DNA of 64,000 nt from Haloprofundus salilacus (lineage in GTDB: Archaea > Halobacteriota > Halobacteria > Halobacteriales > Haloferacaceae), in the NCBI RefSeq assembly GCF_020150815.1, contig NZ_CP083723.1, positions 1,984,001 to 2,048,000 of the forward strand, written 5' to 3'. Positions within the stretch are counted from its first letter, which is position 1; each line of letters begins with the position of its first letter. The notes under the pieces were generated by a model. It worked only from the letters and a program-made list of their open reading frames with translations, did no database searches and was not told the DNA's origin. The position numbers and the translations under genes are program-made. This document shows, in pieces, positions 19,595 to 27,984 of this stretch.

Positions 19595-19611
19595 AGAGAT
19601 TCACCAGCCAT
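19591..19611 (-). CDS. Possible six-codon leaderless upstream ORF of sppA (MAGESL)
   Basis: ATG at 19611 opens a six-codon frame whose TGA overlaps the sppA GTG in the sequence GTGA. A TTTTAAG element centred near 19639 is 28 nt upstream of this ATG, so the transcript probably begins at or next to it. Translation of this mini-ORF is inferred from position only. Confidence 0.35.
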   Translation of the reverse strand: MAGESL

Positions 19612-19636
19612 ACCAGTAGCTGAGGGTCGCGTCGGC

Positions 19637-19643
19637 TTAAAAC
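19637..19643 (-). promoter_or_regulatory. TATA-like element upstream of sppA
   Basis: The minus strand reads TTTTAAG, centred 28 nt before the ATG at 19611 and about 45 nt before the sppA GTG at 19594. The spacing predicts a transcript starting near 19611. Confidence 0.55.
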
Positions 19644-19664
19644 TGAGAAAAGAACGAAACGCGC

Positions 19665-20573
19665 TTAGAGAAGACCAGCGCGCTGGAGCTTCATCAGGTC
19701 CTCGGTGTCGAGGGTCTCGCCCTCCTGGAACGCCTGGTAGATCTCCTCGGCTTCCTCCTTGGCAGCCTCGCGTTCCTCGGCGCGGGAGTCCTTGCGCTGG
19801 CGCTCCTCCTTCTTGTCGAGTTCGCGTAGGCGCTTCTGGACGCGGACGAAGTCCTCGTGGTGGCGGTCCGCGGCTTCCTGGGCCTCGACGAACAGTTCGT
19901 GCATCTCGTCTGCACGGTCACGGATGTCGTCGGCCTCGCGGTAGGCCTCGATCATCTGGTTGTGGTGTTCCTGGGCCTCGTCGGCGAGCTCCGTCACCTT
20001 CTGGTGGTGTTTCGACGCCTCCGAGCGGACCTCCTCGGCTTCCTCGATTAGTTCTTCGAGTTCACCGCTGTCTTCGACCTTCTCCTTGCGGTTCTGGTAC
20101 TCCTCGCGCTTCTTCTCGATCTTCTCGATGAGTTCGCGCTCGTCCTCCGTCGAGAGCACCTCGGTCTGCTGGCGGAATTCGAGCTGTTTGATCTCGTCTT
20201 CGAGCTCCTCGAGGTCCTTGCCGTCGTCGAGTTCGAGGTCGCTCTTCATCTCCTCGACCTTGTCGAACAGCTCGTTGGCCTCTGCGTTCAGCTCATTGCG
20301 CGACTTCTTGTGCTCCTGTACTTGCTCGTTGAGCGAGTCGCGCTTTTCGCGGTGTTCCTGAGCCTCGTCGACCTTCTCGCGCGTCTTCGCGTTGAGGTCG
20401 TCGCGCTTGGATGCGCGCTCGGAGGCCATCTGGTTGAGTTCGTTCCGTCGGTCACGAAGCTGACCGGCGAGCTTGATGAGTTGGCCTTTCGAGCCGCTCT
20501 CCAGTTTCTCGTCGGTCAGTTCTACGTTGTTCGATTCGTCCAATGCTTTGATTCCGAATTGTTCCGCTGCCAT
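19665..20573 (-). CDS. Long coiled-coil protein, haloarchaeal
   Basis: This 302-residue protein is almost wholly heptad-patterned, charged and helical, with repeats such as DKLESGSKGQLIKLAGQLRD at the start and EELEDEIKQLEFRQQTEV in the middle. It resembles the archaeal coiled-coil family grouped under COG1340. No membrane segment or enzymatic motif is present. Similar proteins are abundant in haloarchaea but their role is unproven. It lies 70 nt upstream of sppA on the same strand. A TATTTATATG element at 20727-20740 would give a 5' leader of about 130 nt, if it serves this gene. Confidence 0.85.
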   Translation of the reverse strand: MAAEQFGIKALDESNNVELTDEKLESGSKGQLIKLAGQLRDRRNELNQMASERASKRDDLNAKTREKVDEAQEHREKRDSLNEQVQEHKKSRNELNAEANELFDKVEEMKSDLELDDGKDLEELEDEIKQLEFRQQTEVLSTEDERELIEKIEKKREEYQNRKEKVEDSGELEELIEEAEEVRSEASKHHQKVTELADEAQEHHNQMIEAYREADDIRDRADEMHELFVEAQEAADRHHEDFVRVQKRLRELDKKEERQRKDSRAEEREAAKEEAEEIYQAFQEGETLDTEDLMKLQRAGLL

Positions 20574-20990
20574 ACTTGATCAATCCTCGATACCATCACC
20601 GCTCCGGGCGGAGTGGCGGTCGCTCGATGATGTGCGTCCGACCGTGGATAAGAAATTCCTGATCATTCCCCGTGCGATTCCGCCAGATGCCGGAGGCGTT
20701 CTGGTACTCTCACTTACTGGCGTCGAACATATAAATACTTCGGTGAGTTCGCGAGTGAAAACGGCTACCATGCGTGGCACTGTGGCACGATTCGGCACCA
20801 AATCGACCGTACGTTGACAACCGTTGACGCACTTAAACGACCGACCGAAATTCGTGTAGAACATATTACGAAGAAAGTAGTTTCGAGGCAACGAAACCCC
20901 CGTCGTGTCGCTCGCTTCGCTCGGGTGGTACGCCTTCGCTTCGTTCGGCCAAAACGCCACGGATTTCCGTCGCCCCTTCGCATCTCCAGT
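20574..20990. other. 417 bp intergenic region between divergent genes
   Basis: It separates the coiled-coil gene (minus) from the DUF371 gene (plus). A strong ACATATAAATACT element lies at 20728-20740, readable on both strands. Downstream of it on the plus strand is a 13-codon ATG frame at 20771-20812. A block with GCTTCGCTC-type low complexity runs from about 20905 to 20950. I see no convincing conventional gene or known structural RNA. Confidence 0.55.
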
Positions 20991-21422
20991 ATGAAGGAGG
21001 AAGTCGTTCGCGCGCGCGGACACGAGAACGTCTCGGCGCGCCACGCGAGCACGTTCGAGGTGACGAGCGACGACTGGCTGACCCCGGCCGGGGACTGCAT
21101 TCTCGCCGTCGATGCCGACCGGACGCCCGCCGATTTCGACCCGGCGTTCGTCGACGCCTGCCGGAACGAGAACGCGCGCATCGTCGCCACGTTCGAGGTC
21201 GACGGCGTCACCGAACGCGTCGAGGGCCACGGTCACCCGGACTTGACGTTCGAGGGCGACCGGAGCATGGTCGGCCGGACGAGCGACCACACCGACGACC
21301 GAACCATCATGCTCGGCGCGGCGTTCGCCGCCGAGGGCTTCGACCGCGAGTTGGTCGACGCACTCGCCGACGGCGCCGAGTTGACCCTTACGCTCCGCGT
21401 CGGCGGCGGCGCCGACGACTGA
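20991..21422 (+). CDS. DUF371 family protein
   Basis: The 143-residue protein has the archaeal DUF371 layout: an N-terminal RARGHENVSARHASTFEVTSD motif with GHENV, then LTPAGDCILAVDADRTPADF, EGHGHPDLTF and RSMVGRTSD. The family is conserved in archaea with unknown function; the structure resembles a small barrel. ATG 20991 is used; the open frame extends upstream but that part is Arg-rich and non-coding in character. It is followed 67 nt later by endonuclease III, possibly co-transcribed. Confidence 0.85.
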   Translation: MKEEVVRARGHENVSARHASTFEVTSDDWLTPAGDCILAVDADRTPADFDPAFVDACRNENARIVATFEVDGVTERVEGHGHPDLTFEGDRSMVGRTSDHTDDRTIMLGAAFAAEGFDRELVDALADGAELTLTLRVGGGADD

Positions 21423-21489
21423 GCGCCGGCGGGCCGTCGGACCGACCCTCCGCCCCACCGCTTTTGCCGGACCGACTCCACGTTCCGGT

Positions 21490-22296
21490 ATGGCAGACGA
21501 ACCCGCGGAGAACATCAGCGGCGGAGTCGGTGGCGGGGGCGTCGAGGCGACGTTCGCGCCCGGCGAGGCCGACACCCGCGCCGAGGCCGTCGTCGATGAA
21601 CTCGGCGAGCTGTACTGGCGGAAAGCCTACGGCGGGCAGGACGCCTTCGAGTGTCTCGTCCGAACTATCCTGAGCCAGAATACGAGCGACGTGGCGAGTC
21701 AACCGGCGCACGACGAGTTGATGGCCAGATACGGAGGCGGCGACCTCGCGAAGGCGCTCGCCGACGCCGAACGGTCAGAACTCGCCGAAACTATCCACGC
21801 CGCGGGTCTGTACAACCAGAAGTCGGAGATGATGATAGACGCCGCCGCCGAGATCGTCGACGAGTTCAGCGGAGAGACGGCGTTCGACGCGTGCGTCCGC
21901 GAGGAGGAGCCCGAAACCGTGAGAGACCGACTGCTGGAGATTCGCGGCGTCGGACCGAAGACCGCCGACTGCGTGCTGCTGTTCTCGGGCGGGCGCGGCG
22001 GCGTCTTCCCGGTGGACACGCACGTCCACCGGATCGCTCGCCGTATGGGACTCGCGCCGCCGGACGCCGACCACGAGGTGGTGCGCGAACACCTCGAACG
22101 CGACGTCCCGGCCGAGAAGTGCGGCTTCGGCCACACCGCGATGATTCAGTTCGGCCGCGAGTACTGCAAGGCGTTGAAACCGGCGTGCCTCGACGGCCCG
22201 GAGGCGTGTCCGCTGTACGACTACTGTGACAAGGTCGGGGTCGACGAGGTCGATGAGTCGGTTGTCGACCCCGCCGAAGTCGTCGCCGACGACTGA
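21490..22296 (+). CDS. nth: Endonuclease III (HhH-GPD DNA glycosylase/AP lyase)
   Basis: This 268-residue base-excision-repair enzyme removes oxidised pyrimidines and cleaves the abasic site. Conserved elements include FECLVRTILSQNTSD, the helix-hairpin-helix IRGVGPKTADCVL with catalytic Lys, and VDTHVHRIARR with catalytic Asp. The C-terminal 4Fe-4S cluster region near residues 225-246 has four Cys spaced C-x6-C-x6-C-x5-C; the classic E. coli spacing is x6-x2-x5. An acidic, Gly-rich N-terminal extension of about 40 residues precedes the core, and an acidic tail follows it. Confidence 0.93.
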   Translation: MADEPAENISGGVGGGGVEATFAPGEADTRAEAVVDELGELYWRKAYGGQDAFECLVRTILSQNTSDVASQPAHDELMARYGGGDLAKALADAERSELAETIHAAGLYNQKSEMMIDAAAEIVDEFSGETAFDACVREEEPETVRDRLLEIRGVGPKTADCVLLFSGGRGGVFPVDTHVHRIARRMGLAPPDADHEVVREHLERDVPAEKCGFGHTAMIQFGREYCKALKPACLDGPEACPLYDYCDKVGVDEVDESVVDPAEVVADD

Positions 22297-22316
22297 AGAC
22301 CGCGCAGAAATCGAGA

Positions 22317-22715
22317 CTACTCGTAGTCCTCGAACCCGTCGCCTTCCTTCTCGCGGACGAGTTCGTCGACCACTGCGTCGGCGGTTGCGAGGTTCGTCGC
22401 CACCGGCGTCTCGTGGACGTCGCAGAGGCGGAGCAGCGCGGTGATGTCGGGTTCGTGCGGTTGGGCGGTCAGCGGGTCGCGTAGGAAGATGACCCCGTCG
22501 CAGGTCTCGTTGGCGATTTCGGCGCCGATCTGCATGTCGCCGCCGAGCGGTCCCGACTGCTTTCGCTCGATCTCGAGCCCCGCCTCGTCGATGAGGCGTT
22601 GGCCCGTCGTCCCCGTGGCGATGAGATCGATTTTCGAGAGGATATCGCTTCGGTTCTTCGCGAACTCGATGAGTGCCGGCTTCTTCTCGTCGTGGGCGAT
22701 GAGCGCGAGACGCAT
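22317..22715 (-). CDS. mgsA: Methylglyoxal synthase
   Basis: The 132-residue enzyme converts dihydroxyacetone phosphate to methylglyoxal and phosphate. [15 protein letters not shown] at the N terminus, [33 protein letters not shown] (read in two parts) with the catalytic Asp in GGDMQ, and [14 protein letters not shown] are characteristic. In haloarchaea the gene is linked to glycerol or DHA metabolism and, in some, to amino-acid precursors (6-deoxy-5-ketofructose phosphate). It is convergent with nth, and the promoter side faces the small protein at 22832. ATG 22715 has a TATA-like ATTCAA about 25 nt upstream. Confidence 0.93.
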   Translation of the reverse strand: MRLALIAHDEKKPALIEFAKNRSDILSKIDLIATGTTGQRLIDEAGLEIERKQSGPLGGDMQIGAEIANETCDGVIFLRDPLTAQPHEPDITALLRLCDVHETPVATNLATADAVVDELVREKEGDGFEDYE

Positions 22716-22831
22716 ACTCTCTCTGCCGTGCCGTAGCCAGTTGAATCCACCTGCGACGGTCTACTCTGTGACATGTGTCGTCGCTGACAGCGACCCCGAG
22801 ACTCAAGGCCGTCGGCGTGCCACGTCCGTGT

Positions 22832-23149
22832 ATGTCGATGGAGACTTACACGCTGCGAGTCGAGGAGACCGAAACGCACGGCGGCATCTCCGCCGACGTG
22901 TACGACGGAGACGACGTCATCGCGACGTCGACGCACGTCGCCTACGACGACTACGGTCTCGCGGTGACCGGAGACGACCGAAACCCGGAGGCTGCGACAG
23001 AGAAGGTCACCGCCGACGCCCTCTCGCTCGACGTACAGGTCGAGCGAATCGACGGCCGGTTCGAGTTCCGTCTGCTCGGCGACGGCGAGGAGCTGGCGCG
23101 CGAGTCGGTGACCGACGACGACTGGGAACTCGAACGCGACGAGAAGTAG
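22832..23149 (+). CDS. Conserved-looking small acidic protein, unknown
   Basis: This 105-residue acidic protein begins METYTLRVEETETHGGISADVYDG after the first two residues and is predicted mostly beta, with strands separated by acidic turns and a C-terminal DWELERDEK. ATG 22832 is chosen over the frame's earlier ATG (22775), whose codons lack the local bias. It lies between divergent mgsA and convergent aCPSF1 genes. No family recognised. Confidence 0.65.
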   Translation: MSMETYTLRVEETETHGGISADVYDGDDVIATSTHVAYDDYGLAVTGDDRNPEAATEKVTADALSLDVQVERIDGRFEFRLLGDGEELARESVTDDDWELERDEK

Positions 23150-23183
23150 AACGCGAGTGTGGAGCGACGACGCTGTCGATTCG

Positions 23184-25115
23184 CTATTTGAACCGGAACG
23201 TTTCGAGATTCTTCGGCGCGAACGTCCGCATGTTGAACTCGTGGTACAGCGCTGACGAGAGGTCCTGCACGGAGCGCTCGTCGCCGTGGACGCAGAGCAC
23301 TTTCTCCGGCCGGGGGTTCATCGTGCGGACGAAGTTCATCAGACCGTTGCGGTCGGCGTGGCCGGAGAACCCGTCGACGGTTTCGACGCCCATCTTCAGC
23401 GAGAGCGTGCCTGACCGCCCAGAGTTGCGGCTGTCGCGGTTGTTGATCGGTATCTCGTCCCAGCCGTTCTGGATGCGGCGACCGAGAGTCCCCTGCGCCT
23501 GGTAGCCGACGAAGACGAGGTTCGAGTCCGGGTCCGGCCCAATGTGGCGGAGCCACGACATGATTGGGCCGCCGGTGACCATCCCGGAGGTCGAGAGGAT
23601 GATGCAGGGGTCGTCGTCGGCGACCTCCTGTCTCTCTTCTTCGCCGCCGTCGATGTGGTTGAACTGCGGCGCGAGGAACGGGTTCTCGTCCTCGTGGAAG
23701 ATGCGGTCGCGGAGTTCGTCGCGGAGATACTCGGGGTAGGTCGTATGGATGGCCGTCGCCTCCCAGATCATCCCGTCAAGGTGGACGGGCATCTCCGGAA
23801 TCTTGCCGCTTCGCATCGCCTCTTCGAGGACGAGCATGATTTCCTGTGACCGACCGACGGCGAACGCCGGGATGAGAACTTTTCCACCCTGGTCGGCCGT
23901 CTCGTTGATGACGTCGACGAGTTTCTGCTCGGAGTCCTCCTGATCGGTCTGGTAGTCGTTTCGCCCACCGTACGTCGACTCCAGTACGAGCGTCTCCACG
24001 CGCGGGAAGTCGTTGACGGCGCCGTTGAACAGGCGGGTGTCCTTGTAGTGGATGTCGCCGGAGAACGCGACGTTGTAGAGACCGTCGCCGATGTGGAAGT
24101 GCGTCACCGCCGACCCGAGGATGTGGCCCGCGTTGTGGAAGGTGAGCTTCACGTCGGGGGCGATGTCGGTGACGTCGCCGTATTCGAGGGGGATGCAGTG
24201 CTTGATGGCTTCGCGGACCATCTCGGACTCGTACGGCGGCGTCCGGCCCTCCTTGACCGCCACGTCGAGGTAGTCGAGTGTGAGCAGGCCCATCAGGTCG
24301 CGCGTCGGTTCGGTGCAGTAAATCGGGCCGTCGTAGCCGTATTTGAACAGGAGGGGGAGCAGCGCCGAGTGGTCGAGGTGAGCGTGCGTGAGAACCACCG
24401 CGTCGATGGAGTTCGCCCCGGAGCCGAGCGCTTCGGGCACCTGGAGGTACGGCACTTCGCCCTCGGCGCCGGGTTTGTCGCCGCAGTCGATGAGGATGCG
24501 GGTGTCGGCTGTGGAGAGGATGAATGACGCGCGACCGACCTCGCGGCAGCAGCCGAGCGTCGAGATACGAACCCACTGCTCACGGCTGAGCTGTTCGCGG
24601 TGTATCTGTCGGCCGACCCTCTCCAAGATGTCGCGTCGCTCCTCTCGCTCCTGCTTCAGGAAGTTTCGGACGTTCGAGACGGTAGAAGATTCGATGGGTG
24701 GCGTCCGGACGACCTCGGGTGTCCAGCCGACCTGTTGGGTTATCTCGCGCAGCGTCGACCCGTGTCGGCCGATGACCATCCCGGGTTTGGCAGCTTCGAT
24801 GACGACTTCGCCGGTGTCGGCGTGGAAGTCGAGGTCGGTCACGCTCGCCTCCTCCGGAATCACGTCGAGGACCTGCTCGCGCGCTTTCTCCGGGTCGGTG
24901 AGCACGTCGGGGTCCGGTCGGACCGTGATCCGTTTCCGGAGTTTGCTGGCGAGCTTTCGGATGAGGTCGCCGTTCTGCGCGAACTCCTTGGGATTGCGCG
25001 TGTAGACGACGAGTTCGGGTCCCTCGTACTTCACGTCGGAGACGACGATGTCGCCCGGAAGTTCGCTGTCGATCTCTGCTTTCAGTTCCTCAAGTTGCTT
25101 ATCTACTGAGCTCAT
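23184..25115 (-). CDS. aCPSF1/FttA: KH-domain beta-CASP ribonuclease, transcription termination factor
   Basis: This 643-residue protein has two N-terminal KH-like RNA-binding domains (GMVIGRHGSTLREI near residue 115), a metallo-beta-lactamase domain with THAHLDHS near 245, and a beta-CASP domain, with conserved metal-binding His/Asp such as FSGDIHYKDT and FSGHADRNG. This is the archaeal homologue of CPSF73. Experiments in other archaea show it cleaves U-rich RNA 3' ends and promotes transcription termination. Length and domain order are full. It is expected to be essential. The gene is transcribed from a 138 nt promoter region shared with the divergent gene at 25362. Confidence 0.96.
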   Translation of the reverse strand: MSSVDKQLEELKAEIDSELPGDIVVSDVKYEGPELVVYTRNPKEFAQNGDLIRKLASKLRKRITVRPDPDVLTDPEKAREQVLDVIPEEASVTDLDFHADTGEVVIEAAKPGMVIGRHGSTLREITQQVGWTPEVVRTPPIESSTVSNVRNFLKQEREERRDILERVGRQIHREQLSREQWVRISTLGCCREVGRASFILSTADTRILIDCGDKPGAEGEVPYLQVPEALGSGANSIDAVVLTHAHLDHSALLPLLFKYGYDGPIYCTEPTRDLMGLLTLDYLDVAVKEGRTPPYESEMVREAIKHCIPLEYGDVTDIAPDVKLTFHNAGHILGSAVTHFHIGDGLYNVAFSGDIHYKDTRLFNGAVNDFPRVETLVLESTYGGRNDYQTDQEDSEQKLVDVINETADQGGKVLIPAFAVGRSQEIMLVLEEAMRSGKIPEMPVHLDGMIWEATAIHTTYPEYLRDELRDRIFHEDENPFLAPQFNHIDGGEEERQEVADDDPCIILSTSGMVTGGPIMSWLRHIGPDPDSNLVFVGYQAQGTLGRRIQNGWDEIPINNRDSRNSGRSGTLSLKMGVETVDGFSGHADRNGLMNFVRTMNPRPEKVLCVHGDERSVQDLSSALYHEFNMRTFAPKNLETFRFK

Positions 25116-25361
25116 GTGTGTGTTGCCCGTCGGTCCACTCCGGTCGGGCCTCGTACTGCCGCCTCGGTGCCGCCGAGTCGCCGCGAACGCGGATAGTCGA
25201 ACGCTCGTCGTGACCGGTGGTCCCGAGAGACATACTCAACGGAGTAACTCTGTATGCTACGTGCGGGAAGAGGCAGTGAAAACCCGCTTGTCCGGCAGTA
25301 TTACCTTCGTGTTATAAAAGCCTTCGCAAAAGGAAAGACGGTACGGGCTCTCGGTGACGCT

Positions 25362-25844
25362 ATGGAACTCACGCCCGACGCCGTCGCCGCCGAACGCGAG
25401 GCGCTGAAAACGCGCGCCTCGACCACTGTCTCGCTCATCAACGAGGTTCGAGAGGCGCTCGGCGATCGGTTCGGTGTCGACGTCGCGCCGGTGACCGAAG
25501 CCCAGTACCGCGCGGAGGTGGACGCCGTCTTCGCCGACGGCGACGTGGCGGTAAACGTCGCGGCGTACGCCGGGATTCTCAGGGAACTGGACGTGCAGGG
25601 CGACTATCCGGGCTTCGTCGTCGACGAGATACTCGGCCGAGAACTGGCGTCGACCATCGCGGGCGGGCAACCGCTCGCGCTGCTCGCGCAGGCGACGTTC
25701 CACGTCGCGGATACGATGACCCACACCGACGGCGTCGCCGGAGTGGACGACTTGGACGCCGCGCTGGCGGCGGGTTTTCAGACCCGCCTTCCAGGGTGGG
25801 AGTGGACCGAGACGGAGAGTCCGTTCGCGGTCCGCTCCGAGTGA
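25362..25844 (+). CDS. Uncharacterised haloarchaeal protein
   Basis: From ATG 25362 the product is 160 residues and mostly helical: ELTPDAVAAEREALKTR, then AYAGILRELDVQGDYPGFVV and PLALLAQATFHVADTM. The open frame continues upstream to 25254, adding 36 residues (NPLVRQYYLRVIKAFAKG), but those codons use AT-rich third positions unlike the rest, and a TTATAAAAG element at 25311-25319 sits where a promoter would be; a GGTGAC precedes 25362. I therefore favour the shorter protein; the longer start remains possible. No family recognised. Confidence 0.6.
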   Translation: MELTPDAVAAEREALKTRASTTVSLINEVREALGDRFGVDVAPVTEAQYRAEVDAVFADGDVAVNVAAYAGILRELDVQGDYPGFVVDEILGRELASTIAGGQPLALLAQATFHVADTMTHTDGVAGVDDLDAALAAGFQTRLPGWEWTETESPFAVRSE

Positions 25845-26010
25845 GGCCGGCGATGTCATCCCCGTCACCGACCGATCCGTCGTCTCGGCTCCCGAACGGG
25901 GCGAGGTGACGCTCCGACTCGTCGTGTGAGTGGTCGACTCCCCGTTACCCACTGTCACACCGTCTCACAGCTTCGCACGTTTTAAGCCGCGGTGCCGCCA
26001 CCTCCCGACA

Positions 26011-27486
26011 ATGACCGACACACAGGACCTCGGTATCACCGAGTCCAAGGAGTACAACACCGGCGAGTGGTACGCCGAAGTCGTCCAGAAGGCCGGACTG
26101 GCCAACTACGCCCCCGAGGGGATGAGCGGGTTCATCATCACTCGACCCCGCGGGTACGCGCTCTGGGAGGCCGCCCAGAGCTATCTCGACGAGAAGTTCA
26201 AAGCGACCGAGGTTCAGAACGCCTACTTCCCGCTTTTCATCCCCGAGAGCTACCTCGAACGGGAGAAGGAAATCGTCGAAGGGTTCGACCCCGAGGTGGC
26301 GTGGGTGACCCACGGCGGCCACGAGGAACTGGAGGAACGCCTTGCCGTCCGCCCCACCAGCGAGAGCATCATCGCTCCCTACATGAGCCAATGGGTGCGC
26401 AGCCACCGCGACCTCCCCCTGCGCGTCAACCAGTGGGCCTCCGTCGTCCGCTGGGAGGCGACCGACACGAAACCGTTCTTCCGCACGAAGGAGTTCCTCT
26501 GGCAGGAGGGCCACACGGCCCACGCCAGCGAGGACGACGCGTGGGAGGAGACGCTGCTCCGCCTCGACCAGTACGAGTCGGCGTACGAGGACCTGTTGGC
26601 AATCCCCGTGCTCCGTGGCCAGAAACCCGACCATGACAAGTTCCCCGGCGCCGACACGACGACGACCGTCGAGGCGCTGATGCCCGACGGTAAGTCGGTG
26701 CAGGGCGCGACGAGCCACTACCTCGGCACGAGTTTCGCCGAGGCGTTCGACATCACCTACTCCGACGAAGACGAGGCGGACCGAAACGCCCACACCACCT
26801 CGTGGGGCTTCTCGTGGCGCTCCATCGGCGCGCTCATCATGACCCACTCCGACGACCAGGGACTCGTGCTCCCCCCGACAGTCGCGCCCACACAGGTCGT
26901 CGTCGTCCCAATCTGGCAGGAGGAGAACCAGGAGGCGGTGCTCGACTACGCCGGAAGCGTCGCCGACGACCTCGAAGCCGCCGGAGTCCGCGTCGAACTC
27001 GACGACCGCGACGAGCGCAATCCCGGCTTCAAGTTCAACGAACACGAACTGAACGGCGTCCCCGTACGACTCGAAATCGGCCCCAACGAGGTCGACGACG
27101 ACGAAATTACGGTCGTCCACCGTCCCGACGGCGAGTCGACGGTCGAAGCGCGCAAGGGAATCGTCGAAACCGTCGAAGACCACTTCGACGAGGTGTACGC
27201 GAAACTGTACGCCACCGCCGAGGAGAACCTCGACGAGAACGTCCGCGACGCGTTCGCCCGGAACGAGATTCTCGGCACTATCGGCCAGCACGGCGGCTAC
27301 GTCCGCGCGCCGTGGTGCGGCGAGGAGGCCTGCGAGGAGGAGATAAAGGAGCAGATCTCGGCCGAAATCGTGATGGTCCCCTTCCCCGACGACGAGGAGA
27401 AGCAGTTGGACCTCGACAAACACGGCGACTGCGCGGTCTGCGGCGAGTCGTCCGAGGAGACGGCGTACTTCGCGAAGTCGTACTGA
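26011..27486 (+). CDS. proS: Prolyl-tRNA synthetase (archaeal/eukaryotic type)
   Basis: This 491-residue class II synthetase charges tRNA-Pro. It begins ITESKEYNTGEWYAEVVQKAGLA, and contains the class II motifs in NAYFPLFIPESYLEREKE, AVRPTSESIIAPYMSQW (motif 2 approach), FFRTKEFLWQEGHTAH and, late, the anticodon-binding segment QVVVVPIWQEENQEA. The C terminus has the extended domain typical of archaea and eukaryotes with Cys pairs (CGEEAC, CAVCGE) and ends with the terminal Tyr of that group. A TTTTAAG element near 25979-25985 gives leaderless spacing for ATG 26011. Confidence 0.96.
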   Translation: MTDTQDLGITESKEYNTGEWYAEVVQKAGLANYAPEGMSGFIITRPRGYALWEAAQSYLDEKFKATEVQNAYFPLFIPESYLEREKEIVEGFDPEVAWVTHGGHEELEERLAVRPTSESIIAPYMSQWVRSHRDLPLRVNQWASVVRWEATDTKPFFRTKEFLWQEGHTAHASEDDAWEETLLRLDQYESAYEDLLAIPVLRGQKPDHDKFPGADTTTTVEALMPDGKSVQGATSHYLGTSFAEAFDITYSDEDEADRNAHTTSWGFSWRSIGALIMTHSDDQGLVLPPTVAPTQVVVVPIWQEENQEAVLDYAGSVADDLEAAGVRVELDDRDERNPGFKFNEHELNGVPVRLEIGPNEVDDDEITVVHRPDGESTVEARKGIVETVEDHFDEVYAKLYATAEENLDENVRDAFARNEILGTIGQHGGYVRAPWCGEEACEEEIKEQISAEIVMVPFPDDEEKQLDLDKHGDCAVCGESSEETAYFAKSY

Positions 27487-27578
27487 ACGAGACGGCTCCT
27501 CGAACCCGGTGGCGTCGGCGAGATACGAACCCCGCGCCGTTACGAGACCGACGCGATCCTCGTCGACACCGTCGGTGG

Positions 27579-27776
27579 TTACGGCGAACTGTAGCTTACT
27601 TTCCCTTCCTCCTCGCTCATCCGTATTCGGTAGACGCGAGCGTACGGGATGTGCAGGTAGCTTCCGTCTTCGACCTTGACCCGGACGCCAGCGACCTTCC
27701 CGGAGTCCGAGATGTTGTCGGCGTCTACCTCTTCTTCGGCCACGCCGTCCGGCGTCTCGTACGAGATGTATGCCAT
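27579..27776 (-). CDS. Small acidic protein, haloarchaeal, unknown
   Basis: The 65-residue product (MAYISYETPDGVAEEEVDAD start, HIPYARVYRIRMSEEE later) is predicted as a small beta protein with good halophile codon bias. A CTTATTGG-like TATA about 30 nt before ATG 27776 supports expression. It is divergent from gltB. Function unknown. Confidence 0.65.
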   Translation of the reverse strand: MAYISYETPDGVAEEEVDADNISDSGKVAGVRVKVEDGSYLHIPYARVYRIRMSEEEGKVSYSSP

Positions 27777-27913
27777 CCGGCGCTAGTGCCGGGTCCATCC
27801 CAATAAGCGTAGGACCGAATCACTCCATCCGACACCCCGTCCAAGATGTCTCTCCGTCGCGAGGAGGTCCAGTATCTGTCATAGTAGTTCGGACAATAAA
27901 TCAGAATAAATTA

Positions 27914-27966
27914 CCTTATATGGGATTAATACACCCTTATTCTTTCAGGAGTACGTTCATAAGTGG
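27914..27966 (+). promoter_or_regulatory. AT-rich gltB promoter region
   Basis: Two TATA-like elements lie in an AT-rich patch: CTTATATG at 27915-27922 and TTCATAAG at 27956-27963. The second is centred 25 nt before the gltB ATG, giving a leaderless mRNA; the first would give a leader of about 40 nt. Two promoters could allow nitrogen-dependent control, which is inference. Confidence 0.5.
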
Positions 27967-27984
27967 TTGGCGCCAGATTCGGGT

